From contig OZ059899.1 of the NCBI GenBank assembly GCA_964057225.1, positions 10,230,001-10,294,000 on the forward strand: a stretch of DNA of 64,000 nt, given 5' to 3'. The notes beneath the pieces were generated by a model that saw only the letters and a list, made by a program, of their open reading frames with translations, was not told where the DNA came from and did not search any database. This DNA comes from Auanema rhodensis. Lineage: Eukaryota; Nematoda; Chromadorea; Rhabditida; Rhabditidae. This document shows positions 51,001 through 63,200 of this stretch, piece by piece; position 1 is the stretch's first letter; the number at the start of each line of letters is the position of its first letter. Both the position numbers and the translations under genes were made by a program.

Positions 51001-52469
51001 TCTCATTAGAGTTTCTGAAATCTTAGGTGAACAAGGCCGTATATATTTTTTTCTAGAATTCGAAAGCATTTGGGATGGACATTAGAAGTAAAAGAACTAG
51101 TTTTTCTTACTTTAAAACAAACAAAAAAAAAGAAAATGAAAAAGATTGTTAGATATCCAATTTAAACTTATACATTTACTTCGATAAAGAGCCTATTAGT
51201 TTGAAATTTTATGTCTTACAGTTCTCCAACAGAACAGACTGATCCTGATTTCTCTATGATTACATAAAACTCTCGTTTGATATAAAAAAAGAAGAGGAAT
51301 AACGTTTCCAGGATGTCAATGATATCGAATCTAGTGATATTGTGAAAAAATGTAATGTCAGCTCCATAAGTTTTCTCTTAATTTCTCTCATCACAATTGT
51401 CTTAGTTTTTTTTCTCATAAGAGTTTCTGAAATCTTAGTTAAACAAGGCCGTATATATTTTTTTCTGGAATTCGAAAGCATTTGGGATGGAAATTAGAAA
51501 GAAAAGAACTAGTTTTTCCTACTTTAAAACATACAATAAAAAATAAAATAAAAAAGATTGTTAGATATCCAATTTAAACTTATACATTTACTTCGATAAA
51601 GAGCCTATTAGTTTGAAATTTTATGTCTTACAGTTCTCCAACAGAACAGACTGATCCTGATTTCTCTATGATTACATAAAACTCTCGTTTGATATACAAA
51701 AAGGAGAGGAATAACGTTTCCAGGATATCAATGATATCGAATCTAGTGATATTGTAGAAAAATGTAATGTCAGCTCCATAGTTTTTCTCTTAATTTCTCT
51801 CATCACAATAGTCTTATTTTTTTTTCATAAGAGTTTCTGAAATCTTAGTTGAACAAGGCCGTATATATTTTTTTCTGGAATTCGAAAGCATTTGGGATGG
51901 AAATTAGAAAGAAAAGAACTAGTTTTTCCTACTTTAAAACAAACAATAAGAAATAAAATAAAAAAGATTGTTAGATATCCAATTTAAACTTATACATTTA
52001 CTTCGATAAAGAGCCTATTAGTTTGAAATTTTATGTCTTACAGTTCTCCAACAGAACAGACTGATCCTGATTTCTCTATGATTATATAAAACTCTCGTTT
52101 GATATACAAAAAGGAGAGGAATAACGTTTCCAGGATATCAATGATATCGAATCTAGTGATATTGTAGAAAAATGTAATGTCAGCTCCATAGTTTTTCTCT
52201 TAATTTCTCTCATCACAATAGTCTTATTTTTTTTTCATGAGAGTTTCTGAAATCTTAGTTGAACAAGGCCGTATATATTTTTTTCTGGAATTCGAAAGCA
52301 TTTGGGATGGGTATTAGAAGGAAAAGAACTAGCTTTTCCTACTTTAAAACAAACAATAAGAAATAAAATAAAAAAGATTGTTAGATATCCAATTTAAACT
52401 TATACATTTACTTCGATAAAGAGCCTATTAGTTTGAAATTTTATGTCTTACAGTTCTCCAACAGAACAG
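45070..52469 (+). repeat. Run of 18 S monomers made of two 3,700-bp nine-mers
   Basis: This tRNA-free block divides exactly into 45070-48769 and 48770-52469. Each half reads as one GTGTCC-type monomer followed by two rounds of a four-monomer set (1,644 bp; for example 45482-47125 and 47126-48769). Shared private markers include CTTAGTTAAAC (46092, 47736, 49792, 51436) and TTTCATGAGAG (48538, 52232). Several monomers combine an L1-type left flank with the S junction. Confidence 0.9.
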
Positions 52470-52676
52470 ACTGATCCTGATTTCTCTATGATTACATAAA
52501 ACTCTCGTTTGATATACAAAAAGGAGAGGAATAACGTTTCCAGGATATCAATGATATCGAATCTAGTGATATTGTAGAAAAATGTAATGTCAGCTCCATA
52601 GTTTTTCTCTAAATTTCTCTTATCACAATAGTCTTTTTTTTTTTTCATAAGAGTTTCTGAAATCTTAGTTGAACAA

Positions 52677-52749
52677 GGCCGCGTGGCGCAATGGATAACG
52701 CGTCTGCCTACGGAGCAGAAGATTGTAGGTTCGAATCCTGCCGTGGTCG
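52677..52749 (+). tRNA. tRNA-Arg(ACG), copy 23 (L1 monomer)
   Basis: This copy is identical to the reference. The T7 terminator is at 52754-52760. The left flank has an unusually long uninterrupted T run (about 52634-52645), because the usual ATT break is lost. The right spacer carries private changes (CGATCATTT, GAGAAAGAATG). Confidence 0.96.
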
Positions 52750-53283
52750 TAAATTTTTTTCATTTGACTTGTCATTTACAAAAATCAAATTTATCTTCTT
52801 CAACGATCATTTTTGCAATGTGTCATAAAAATTTCACAGTTGAACAAAACGTTTTTTAAGAATTTTTTTTGTTGTCAACATATATATTTTCCTGGAATTC
52901 GAAAGCATTTGGGATGGAAATTAGAAAGAAAAGAACTAGTTTTTCCTATTTTAAAACAAACAAAAAAAAATAAAATGAGAAAGAATGTTAGATATCCAAT
53001 TTAAACTTATACATTTACTTCGATAAAGAGCCTATTAGTTTGAAATTTTATGTCTTACAGTTCTCCAACAGAACAGACTGATCCTGATTTCTCTATGATT
53101 ACATAAAACTCTCGTTTGATATACAAAAAGGAGAGGAATAACGTTTCCAGGATATCAATGATATCGAATCTAGTGATATTGTAGAAAAATGTAATGTCAG
53201 CTCCATAGTTTTTCTCTAAATTTCTCTCATCACAATAGTCTTATTTTTTTTTCATAAGAGTTTCTGAAATCTTAGTTGAACAA

Positions 53284-53356
53284 GGCCGCGTGGCGCAATG
53301 GATAACGCGTCTGCCTACGGAGCAGAAGATTGTAGGTTCGAATCCTGCCGTGGTCG
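53284..53356 (+). tRNA. tRNA-Arg(ACG), copy 24 (L1 monomer)
   Basis: This copy is identical to the reference. The T7 terminator is at 53361-53367. It follows copy 23 by 607 bp, the only directly adjacent L1-L1 pair in the window. Confidence 0.96.
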
Positions 53357-53683
53357 TAAATTTTTTTCATTTGACTTGTCATTTACAAAAATCAAATTTA
53401 TCTTCTTCAACGATTATTTTTGCAATGTGTCATAAAAATTTCACAGTTGAACAAAACGTTTTTTAAGAATTTTTTTTGTTGTCAACATATATATTTTCCT
53501 GGAATTCGAAAGCATTTGGGATGGAAATTAGAAAGAAAAGAACTAGTTTTTCCTATTTTAAAACAAACAAAAAAAAATAAAATGAAAAAGATTGTTAGAT
53601 ATTCAATTTAAACTTATACATTTACTTCGATAAAGAGCCTATTAGTTTGAAATTTTATGTCTTACAGTTCTCCAACAGAACAG

Positions 53684-56600
53684 ACTGATCCTGATTTCTC
53701 TATGATTACATAAAACTCTCGTTTGATATAAAAAAAGAAGAGGAATAACGTTTCCAGGATGTCAATGATATCGAATCTAGTGATATTGTAAAAAAATGTA
53801 ATGTCAGCTCCATAGGTTTTCTCTTAATTTCTCTCATCACAATTGTCTTAGTTTTTTTTCTCATAAGAGTTTCTGAAATCTTAGGTGAACAAGGCCGTAT
53901 ATATATTTTCCTGGAATTCGAAAGCATTTGGGATGGAAATTAGAAAGAAAAGAACTAGTTTTTCCTACTTTAAAACAAACAAAAAAAATAAAATGAGAAA
54001 GATTGTTAGATGTCCAATTTAAACTTATACATTTACTTCGATAAAGAGCCTATTAGTTTGAAATTTTATGTCTTACAGTTCTCCAACAGAACAGACTGAT
54101 CCTGATTTCTCTATGATTACATAAAACTCTCGTTTGATATAAAAAAAGAAGAGGAATAACGTTTCCAGGATGTCAATGATATCGAATCTAGTGATATTGT
54201 AGAAAAATGTAATGTCAGCTCCATAGGTTTTCTCTTAATTTCTCTCATCACAATTGTCTTAGTTTTTTTTCTCATAAGAGTTTCTGAAATCTTAGGTGAA
54301 CAAGGCCGTATATATTTTTTTCTGGAATTCGAAAGCATTTGGGATGGAAATTAGAAAGAAAAGAACTAGTTTTTCCTACTTTAAAACAAACAATAAGAAA
54401 TAAAATAAAAAAGATTGTTAGATATCCAATTTAAACTTATACATTTACTTCGATAAAGAGCCTATTAGTTTGAAATTTTATGTCTTACAGTTCTCCAACA
54501 GAACAGACTGATCCTGATTTCTCTATGATTACATAAAACTCTCGTTTGATATAAAAAAAGAAGAGGAATAACGTTTCCAGGATGTCAATGATATCGAATC
54601 TAGTGATATTGTAGAAAAATGTAATGTCAGCTCCATAGGTTTTCTCTTAATTTCTCTCATCACAATTGTCTTAGTTTTTTTTCTCATAAGAGTTTCTGAA
54701 ATCTTAGGTGAACAAGGCCGTATATATTTTTTTCTGGAATTCGAAAACATTTGGGATGGAAATTAGAAGGAAAAGAACTAGTTTTTCCTACTTTAAAACA
54801 AACAATAAGAAAAAAAATAAAAAAGATTGTTAGATATCCAATTTAAACTTATACATTTACTTTGATAAAGAGCCTATTAGTTTGAAATTTTATGTCTTAC
54901 AGTTCTCCAACAGAACAGACTGATCCTGATTTCTCTATGATTACATAAAACTCTCGTTTGATATAAAAAAGAAGAGGAATAACGTTTCCAGGATGTCAAT
55001 GATATCGAATCTAGTGATATTGTAGAAAAATGTAATGTCAGCTCCATAGGTTTTCTCTTAATTTCTCTCATCACAATTGTCTTAGTTTTTTTTCTCATAA
55101 GAGTTTCTGAAATCTTAGGTGAACAAGGCCGTATATATTTTTTTCTGGAATTCGAAAGCATTTGGGATGGAAATTAGAAAGAAAAGAACTAGTTTTTCCT
55201 ACTTTAAAACAAACAATAAGAAATAAAATAAAAAAGATTGTTAGATATCCAATTTAAACTTATACATTTACTTCGATAAAGAGCCTATTAGTTTGAAATT
55301 TTATGTCTTACAGTTCTCCAACAGAACAGACTGATCCTGATTTCTCTATGATTACATAAAACTCTCGTTTGATATAAAAAAAGAAGAGGAATAACGTTTC
55401 CAGGATGTCAATGATATCGAATCTAGTGATATTGTAGAAAAATGTAATGTCAGCTCCATAGGTTTTCTCTTAATTTCTCTCATCACAATTGTCTTAGTTT
55501 TTTTTCTCATAAGAGTTTCTGAAATCTTAGGTGAACAAGGCCGTATATATTTTTTTCTGGAATTCGAAAACATTTGGGATGGAAATTAGAAGGAAAAGAA
55601 CTAGTTTTTCCTACTTTAAAACAAACAATAAGAAATAAAATAAAAAAGATTGTTAGATATCCAATTTAAACTTATACATTTACTTTGATAAAGAGCCTAT
55701 TAGTTTGAAATTTTATGTCTTACAGTTCTCCAACAGAACAGACTGATCCTGATTTCTCTATGATTACATAAAACTCTCGTTTGATATAAAAAAAGAAGAG
55801 GAATAACGTTTCCAGGATGTCAATGATATCGAATCTAGTGATATTGTAGAAAAATGTAATGTCAGCTCCATAGGTTTTCTCTTAATTTCTCTCATCACAA
55901 TTGTCTTTGTTTTTTTTCTCATAAGAGTTTCTGAAATCTTAGGTGAACAAGGCCGTATATATTTTTTTCTGGAATTCGAAAACATTTGGGATGGAAATTA
56001 GAAGGAAAAGAACTAGTTTTTCCTACTTTAAAACAAACAATAAGAAATAAAATAAAAAAGATTGTTAGATATCCAATTTAAACTTATACATTTACTTCGA
56101 TAAAGAGCCTATTAGTTTGAAATTTTATGTCTTACAGTTCTCCAACAGAACAGACTGATCCTGATTTCTCTATGATTACATAAAACTCTCGTTTGATATA
56201 AAAAAGAAGAGGAATAACGTTTCCAGGATGTCAATGATATCGAATCTAGTGATATTGTAGAAAAATGTAATGTCAGCTCCATAGGTTTTCTCTTAATTTC
56301 TCTCATCACAATTGTCTTAGTTTTTTTTCTCAAAAGAGTTTCTGAAATCTTAGGTGAACAAGGCCGTATATATTTTTTTCTGGAATTCGAAAGCATTTGG
56401 GATGGAAATTATAAAGAAAAGAACTAGTTTTTCCTATTTTAAAACAAACAAAAAAAAATAAAATGAAAAAGATTGTTAGATATCCAATTTAAACTTATAC
56501 ATTTACTTCGATAAAGAGCCTATTAGTTTGAAATTTTATGTCTTACAGTTCTCCAACAGAACAGACTGATCCTGATTTCTCTATGATTACATAAAACTCT

Positions 56601-57386
56601 CGTTTGATATAAAAAAGAAGAGGAATAACGTTTCCAGGAAGTCAATGATATCGAATCTAGTGATATTGTAGAAAAATGTAATGTCAGCTCCATAGGTTTT
56701 CTCTTAATTTCTCTCATCACAATTGTCTTAGTTTTTTTTCTCATAAGAGTTTCTGAAATCTTAGGTGAACAAGGCCGTATATTTTTTTTTCTGGAATTCG
56801 AAAACATTTGGGATGGAAATTAAAAGGAAAAGAACTAGTTTTTCCTACTTTAAAACAAACAATAAGAAATAAAATAAAAAAGATTGTTAGATATCTAATT
56901 TAAACTTATACATTTACTTTGATAAAGAGCCTATTAGTTTGAAATTTTATGTCTTACAGTTCTCCAACAGAACAGACTGATCCTGATTTCTCTATGATTA
57001 CATAAAACTCTCGTTTGATATAAAAAAGAAGAGGAATAACGTTTCCAGGATGTCAATGATATCGAATCTAGTGATATTGTAGAAAAATGTAATGTCAGCT
57101 CCATAGGTTTTCTCTTAATTTCTCTCATCACAATTGTCTTAGTTTTTTTTCTCATAAGAGTTTCTGAAATCTTAGGTGAACAAGGCCATATATATTTTTT
57201 TCTGGAATTCGAAAGCATTTGGGATGGAAATTAGAAAGAAAAGAACTAGTTTTTCCTATTTTAAAACAAACAAAAAAAATTAAAATGAAAAAGATTGTTA
57301 GATATCCAATTTAAACTTATACATTTACTTCGATAAAGAGCCTATTAGTTTGAAATTTTATGTCTTACAGTTCTCCAACAGAACAG
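53684..57386 (+). repeat. Run of nine S monomers
   Basis: I see only S repeat sequence. Poly-A length before GAAGAGG switches between A7 and A6 among these monomers. A private GGCCATATATA junction occurs near 57186. Confidence 0.9.
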
Positions 57387-58817
57387 ACTGATCCTGATTT
57401 CTCTATGATTACATAAAACTCTCGTTTGATATACAAAAAGGAGAGGAATAACGTTTCCAGGATATCAATGATATCGAATCTAGTGATATTGTAGAAAAAT
57501 GTAATGTCAGCTCCATAGTTTTTCTCTAAATTTCTCTCATCACAATAGTCTTATTTTTTTTTCATAAGAGTTTCTGAAATCTTAGTTGAACAAGGCCGCG
57601 TGGCGCAATGGATAACGCGTCTGCCTACGGAGCAGAAGATTGTAGGTTCGAATCCTGCCGTGGTCGTAAATTTTTTTCATTTGACTTGTCATTTACAAAA
57701 ATCAAATTTATCTTCTTCAACGATTATTTTTGCAATGTGTCATAAAAATTTCACAGTTGAACAAAACGTTTTTTAAGAATTTTTTTTGTTGTCAACATAT
57801 ATATTTTCCTGGAATTCGAAAGCATTTGGGATGGAAATTAGAAAGAAAAGAACTAGTTTTTCCTATTTTAAAACAAACAAAAAAAAATAAAATGAAAAAG
57901 ATTGTTAGATATTCAATTTAAACTTATACATTTACTTCGATAAAGAGCCTATTAGTTTGAAATTTTATGTCTTACAGTTCTCCAACAGAACAGACTGATC
58001 CTGATTTCTCTATGATTACATAAAACTCTCGTTTGATATAAAAAAAAGAAGAGGAATAACGTTTCCAGGATGTCAATGATATCGAATCTAGTGATATTGT
58101 AGAAAAATGTAATGTCAGCTCCATAGGTTTTCTCTTAATTTCTCTCATCACAATTGTCTTAGTTTTTTTTCTCATAAGAGTTTCTGAAATCTTAGGTGAA
58201 CAAGGCCGTATATATTTTTTTCTGGAATTCGAAAACATTTGGGATGGAAATTAGAAGGAAAAGAACTAGTTTTTCCTACTTTAAAACAAACAATAAGAAA
58301 TAAAATAAAAAAGATTGTTAGATATCCAATTTAAACTTATACATTTACTTTGATAAAGAGCCTATTAGTTTGAAATTTTATGTCTTACAGTTCTCCAACA
58401 GAACAGACTGATCCTGATTTCTCTATGATTACATAAAACTCTCGTTTGATATAAAAAAGAAGAGGAATAACGTTTCCAGGATGTCAATGATATCGAATCT
58501 AGTGATATTGTAGAAAAATGTAATGTCAGCTCCATAGGTTTTCTCTTAATTTCTCTCATCACAATTGTCTTAGTTTTTTTTCTCATAAGAGTTTCTGAAA
58601 TCTTAGGTGAACAAGGCCGTATATATTTTTTTCTGGAATTCGAAAGCATTTGGGATGGAAATTAGAAAGAAAAGAACTAGTTTTTCCTATTTTAAAACAA
58701 ACAAAAAAAAATAAAATGAAAAAGATTGTTAGATATCCAATTTAAACTTATACATTTACTTCGATAAAGAGCCTATTAGTTTGAAATTTTATGTCTTACA
58801 GTTCTCCAACAGAACAG
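57387..58817 (+). repeat. Higher-order repeat F, copy 1 (L1-S-S trimer, 1,431 bp)
   Basis: This trimer holds tRNA copy 25 and two S monomers (57994, 58406). It is repeated immediately downstream with shared markers: GATATTCAATTT in the L1 monomer and an eight-A run before GAAGAGG in the first S. Confidence 0.9.
57594..57666 (+). tRNA. tRNA-Arg(ACG), copy 25 (L1 monomer)
   Basis: This copy is identical to the reference. The T7 terminator is at 57671-57677. It begins the 1,431-bp L-S-S repeat that is duplicated directly downstream. Confidence 0.96.
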
Positions 58818-60248
58818 ACTGATCCTGATTTCTCTATGATTACATAAAACTCTCGTTTGATATACAAAAAGGAGAGGAATAACGTTTCCAGGATATCAAT
58901 GATATCGAATCTAGTGATATTGTAGAAAAATGTAATGTCAGCTCCATAGTTTTTCTCTAAATTTCTCTCATCACAATAGTCTTATTTTTTTTTCATAAGA
59001 GTTTCTGAAATCTTAGTTGAACAAGGCCGCGTGGCGCAATGGATAACGCGTCTGCCTACGGAGCAGAAGATTGTAGGTTCGAATCCTGCCGTGGTCGTGA
59101 ATTTTTTTCATTTGACTTGTCATTTACAAAAATCAAATTTATCTTCTTCAACGATTATTTTTGCAATGTGTCATAAAAATTTCACAGTTGAACAAAACGT
59201 TTTTTAAGAATTTTTTTTGTTGTCAACATATATATTTTCCTGGAATTCGAAAGCATTTGGGATGGAAATTAGAAAGAAAAGAACTAGTTTTTCCTATTTT
59301 AAAACAAACAAAAAAAAATAAAATGAAAAAGATTGTTAGATATTCAATTTAAACTTATACATTTACTTCGATAAAGAGCCTATTAGTTTGAAATTTTATG
59401 TCTTACAGTTCTCCAACAGAACAGACTGATCCTGATTTCTCTATGATTACATAAAACTCTCGTTTGATATAAAAAAAAGAAGAGGAATAACGTTTCCAGG
59501 ATGTCAATGATATCGAATCTAGTGATATTGTAGAAAAATGTAATGTCAGCTCCATAGGTTTTCTCTTAATTTCTCTCATCACAATTGTCTTAGTTTTTTT
59601 TCTCATAAGAGTTTCTGAAATCTTAGGTGAACAAGGCCGTATATATTTTTTTCTGGAATTCGAAAACATTTGGGATGGAAATTAGAAGGAAAAGAACTAG
59701 TTTTTCCTACTTTAAAACAAACAATAAGAAATAAAATAAAAAAGATTGTTAGATATCCAATTTAAACTTATACATTTACTTTGATAAAGAGCCTATTAGT
59801 TTGAAATTTTATGTCTTACAGTTCTCCAACAGAACAGACTGATCCTGATTTCTCTATGATTACATAAAACTCTCGTTTGATATAAAAAAGAAGAGGAATA
59901 ACGTTTCCAGGATGTCAATGATATCGAATCTAGTGATATTGTAGAAAAATGTAATGTCAGCTCCATAGGTTTTCTCTTAATTTCTCTCATCACAATTGTC
60001 TTAGTTTTTTTTCTCATAAGAGTTTCTGAAATCTTAGGTGAACAAGGCCGTATATATTTTTTTCTGGAATTCGAAAGCATTTGGGATGGAAATTAGAAAG
60101 AAAAGAACTAGTTTTTCCTATTTTAAAACAAACAAAAAAAAATAAAATGAAAAAGATTGTTAGATATCCAATTTAAACTTATACATTTACTTCGATAAAG
60201 AGCCTATTAGTTTGAAATTTTATGTCTTACAGTTCTCCAACAGAACAG
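58818..60248 (+). repeat. Higher-order repeat F, copy 2 (L1-S-S trimer, 1,431 bp)
   Basis: This direct repeat of 57387-58817 holds tRNA copy 26. The only difference I noticed is TGAA instead of TAAA in the tRNA trailer. Confidence 0.9.
59025..59097 (+). tRNA. tRNA-Arg(ACG), copy 26 (L1 monomer)
   Basis: This copy is identical to the reference over 73 nt. The short trailer reads TGAA instead of TAAA before the T7 run at 59102-59108. It is the last tRNA in the window, followed by at least 4.5 kb of S monomers. Confidence 0.96.
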
Positions 60249-63200
60249 ACTGATCCTGATTTCTCTATGATTACATAAAACTCTCGTTTGATATAAAAAA
60301 AGAAGAGGAATAACGTTTCCAGGATGTCAATGATATCGAATCTAGTGATATTGTAAAAAAATGTAATGTCAGCTCCATAGGTTTTCTCTTAATTTCTCTC
60401 ATCACAATTGTCTTAGTTTTTTTTCTCATAAGAGTTTCTGAAATCTTAGGTGAACAAGGCCGTATATATTTTTTTCTGGAATTCGAAAGCATTTGGGATG
60501 GAAATTAGAAAGAAAAGAACTAGTTTTTCCTACTTTAAAACAAACAATAAGAAATAAAATGAAAAAGATTGTTAGATATCCAATTTAAACTTATACATTT
60601 ACTTCGATAAAGAGCCTATTAGTTTGAAATTTTATGTCTTACAGTTCTCCAACAGAACAGACTGATCCTGATTTCTCTATGATTATATAAAACTCTCGTT
60701 TGATATAAAAAAAGAAGAGGAATAACGTTTCCAGGATGTCAATAATATCGAATCTAGTGATATTGTAGAAAAATGTAATGTCAGCTCCATAGGTTTTCTC
60801 TTAATTTCTCTCATCACAATTGTCTTAGTTTTTTTTCTCATAAGAGTTTCTGAAATCTTAGGTGAACAAGGCCGTATATATTTTTTTCTGGAATTCGAAA
60901 GCATTTGGGATGGAAATTAGAAAGAAAAAAACTAGTTTTTCCTACTTTAAAACAAACAATAAGAAATAAAATAAAAAAGATTGTTAGATATCCAATTTAA
61001 ACTTATACATTTACTTCGATAAAGAGCCTATTAGTTTGAAATTTTATGTCTTACAGTTCTCCAACAGAACAGACTGATCCTGATTTCTCTATGATTACAT
61101 AAAACTCTCGTTTGATATAAAAAAAGAAGAGGAATAACGTTTCCAGGATGTCAATGATATCGAATCTAGTGATATTGTAGAAAAATGTAATGTCAGCTCC
61201 ATAGGTTTTCTCTTAATTTCTCTCATCACAATTGTCTTAGTTTTTTTTCTCATAAGAGTTTCTGAAATCTTAGGTGAACAAGGCCGTATATATTTTTTTC
61301 TGGAATTCGAAAACATTTGGGATGGAAATTAGAAGGAAAAGAACTAGTTTTTCCTACTTTAAAACAAACAATAAGAAATAAAATAAAAAAGATTGTTAGA
61401 TATCCAATTTAAACTTATACATTTACTTTGATAAAGAGCCTATTAGTTTAAATTTTATGTCTTACAGTTCTCCAACAGAACAGACTGATCCTGATTTCTC
61501 TATGATTACATAAAACTCTCGTTTGATATAAAAAAGAAGAGGAATAACGTTTCCAGGATGTCAATGATATCGAATCTAGTGATATTGTAGAAAAATGTAA
61601 TGTCAGCTCCATAGGTTTTCTCTTAATTTCTCTCATCACAATTGTCTTAGTTTTTTTTCTCAAAAGAGTTTCTGAAATCTTAGGTGAACAAGGCCGTATA
61701 TATTTTTTTCTGGAATTCGAAAGCATTTGGGATGGAAATTGGAAAGAAAAGAACTAGTTTTTCCTACTTTAAAACAAACAATGAGAAATAAAAAAAAAAG
61801 ATTGTTAGATATCCAATTTAAACTTATACATTTACTTCGATAAAGAGCCTATTAGTTTGAAGTTTTATGTCTTACAGTTCTCCAACAGAACAGACTGATC
61901 CTGATTTCTCTATGATTACATAAAACTCTCGTTTGATATAAAAAAAAGAAGAGGAATAACGTTTCCAGGATGTCAATGATATCGAATCTAGTGATATTGT
62001 AGAAAAATGTAATGTCAGCTCCATAGGTTTTCTCTTAATTTCTCTCATCACAATTGTCTTAGTTTTTTTCTCATAAGAGTTTCTGAAATCTTAGGTGAAC
62101 AAGGCCGTATATATTTTTTTCTGGAATTCGAAAGCATTTGGGATGGAAATTATAAAGAAAAGAACTAGTTTTTCCTATTTTAAAACAAACAAAAAAAAAT
62201 AAAATGAAAAAGATTGTTAGATATCCAATTTAAACTTATACATTTACTTCGATAAAGAGCCTATTAGTTTGAAATTTTATGTCTTACAGTTCTCCAACAG
62301 AACAGACTGATCCTGATTTCTCTATGATTACATAAAACTCTCGTTTGATATAAAAAAGAAGAGGAATAACGTTTCCAGGATGTCAATGATATCGAATCTA
62401 GTGATATTGTAGAAAAATGTAATGTCAGCTCCATAGGTTTTCTCTTAATTTCTCTCATCACAATTGTCTTAGTTTTTTTTCTCATAAGAGTTTCTGAAAT
62501 CTTAGGTGAACAAGGCCGTATATTTTTTTTTCTGGAATTCGAAAACATTTGGGATGGAAATTAGAAGGAAAAGAACTAGTTTTTCCTACTTTAAAACAAA
62601 CAATAAGAAATAAAATAAAAAAGATTGTTAGATATCCAATTTAAACTTATACATTTACTTTGATAAAGAGCCTATTAGTTTGAAATTTTATGTCTTACAG
62701 TTCTCCAACAGAACAGACTGATCCTGATTTCTCTATGATTACATAAAACTCTCGTTTGATATAAAAAAGAAGAGGAATAACGTTTCCAGGATGTCAATGA
62801 TATCGAATCTAGTGATATTGTAGAAAAATGTAATGTCAGCTCCATAGGTTTTCTCTTAATTTCTCTCATCACAATTGTCTTAGTTTTTTTTCTCATAAGA
62901 GTTTCTGAAATCTTAGGTGAACAAGGCCGTATATATTTTTTTCTGGAATTCGAAAGCATTTGGGATGGAAATTAGAAAGAAAAGAACTAGTTTTTCCTAT
63001 TTTTAAACAAACAAAAAAAAATAAAATGAAAAAGATTGTTAGATATCCAATTTAAACTTATACATTTACTTCGATAAAGAGCCTATTAGTTTGAAATTTT
63101 ATGTCTTACAGTTCTCCAACAGAACAGACTGATCCTGATTTCTCTATGATTACATAAAACTCTCGTTTGATATAAAAAAAGAAGAGGAATAACGTTTCCA

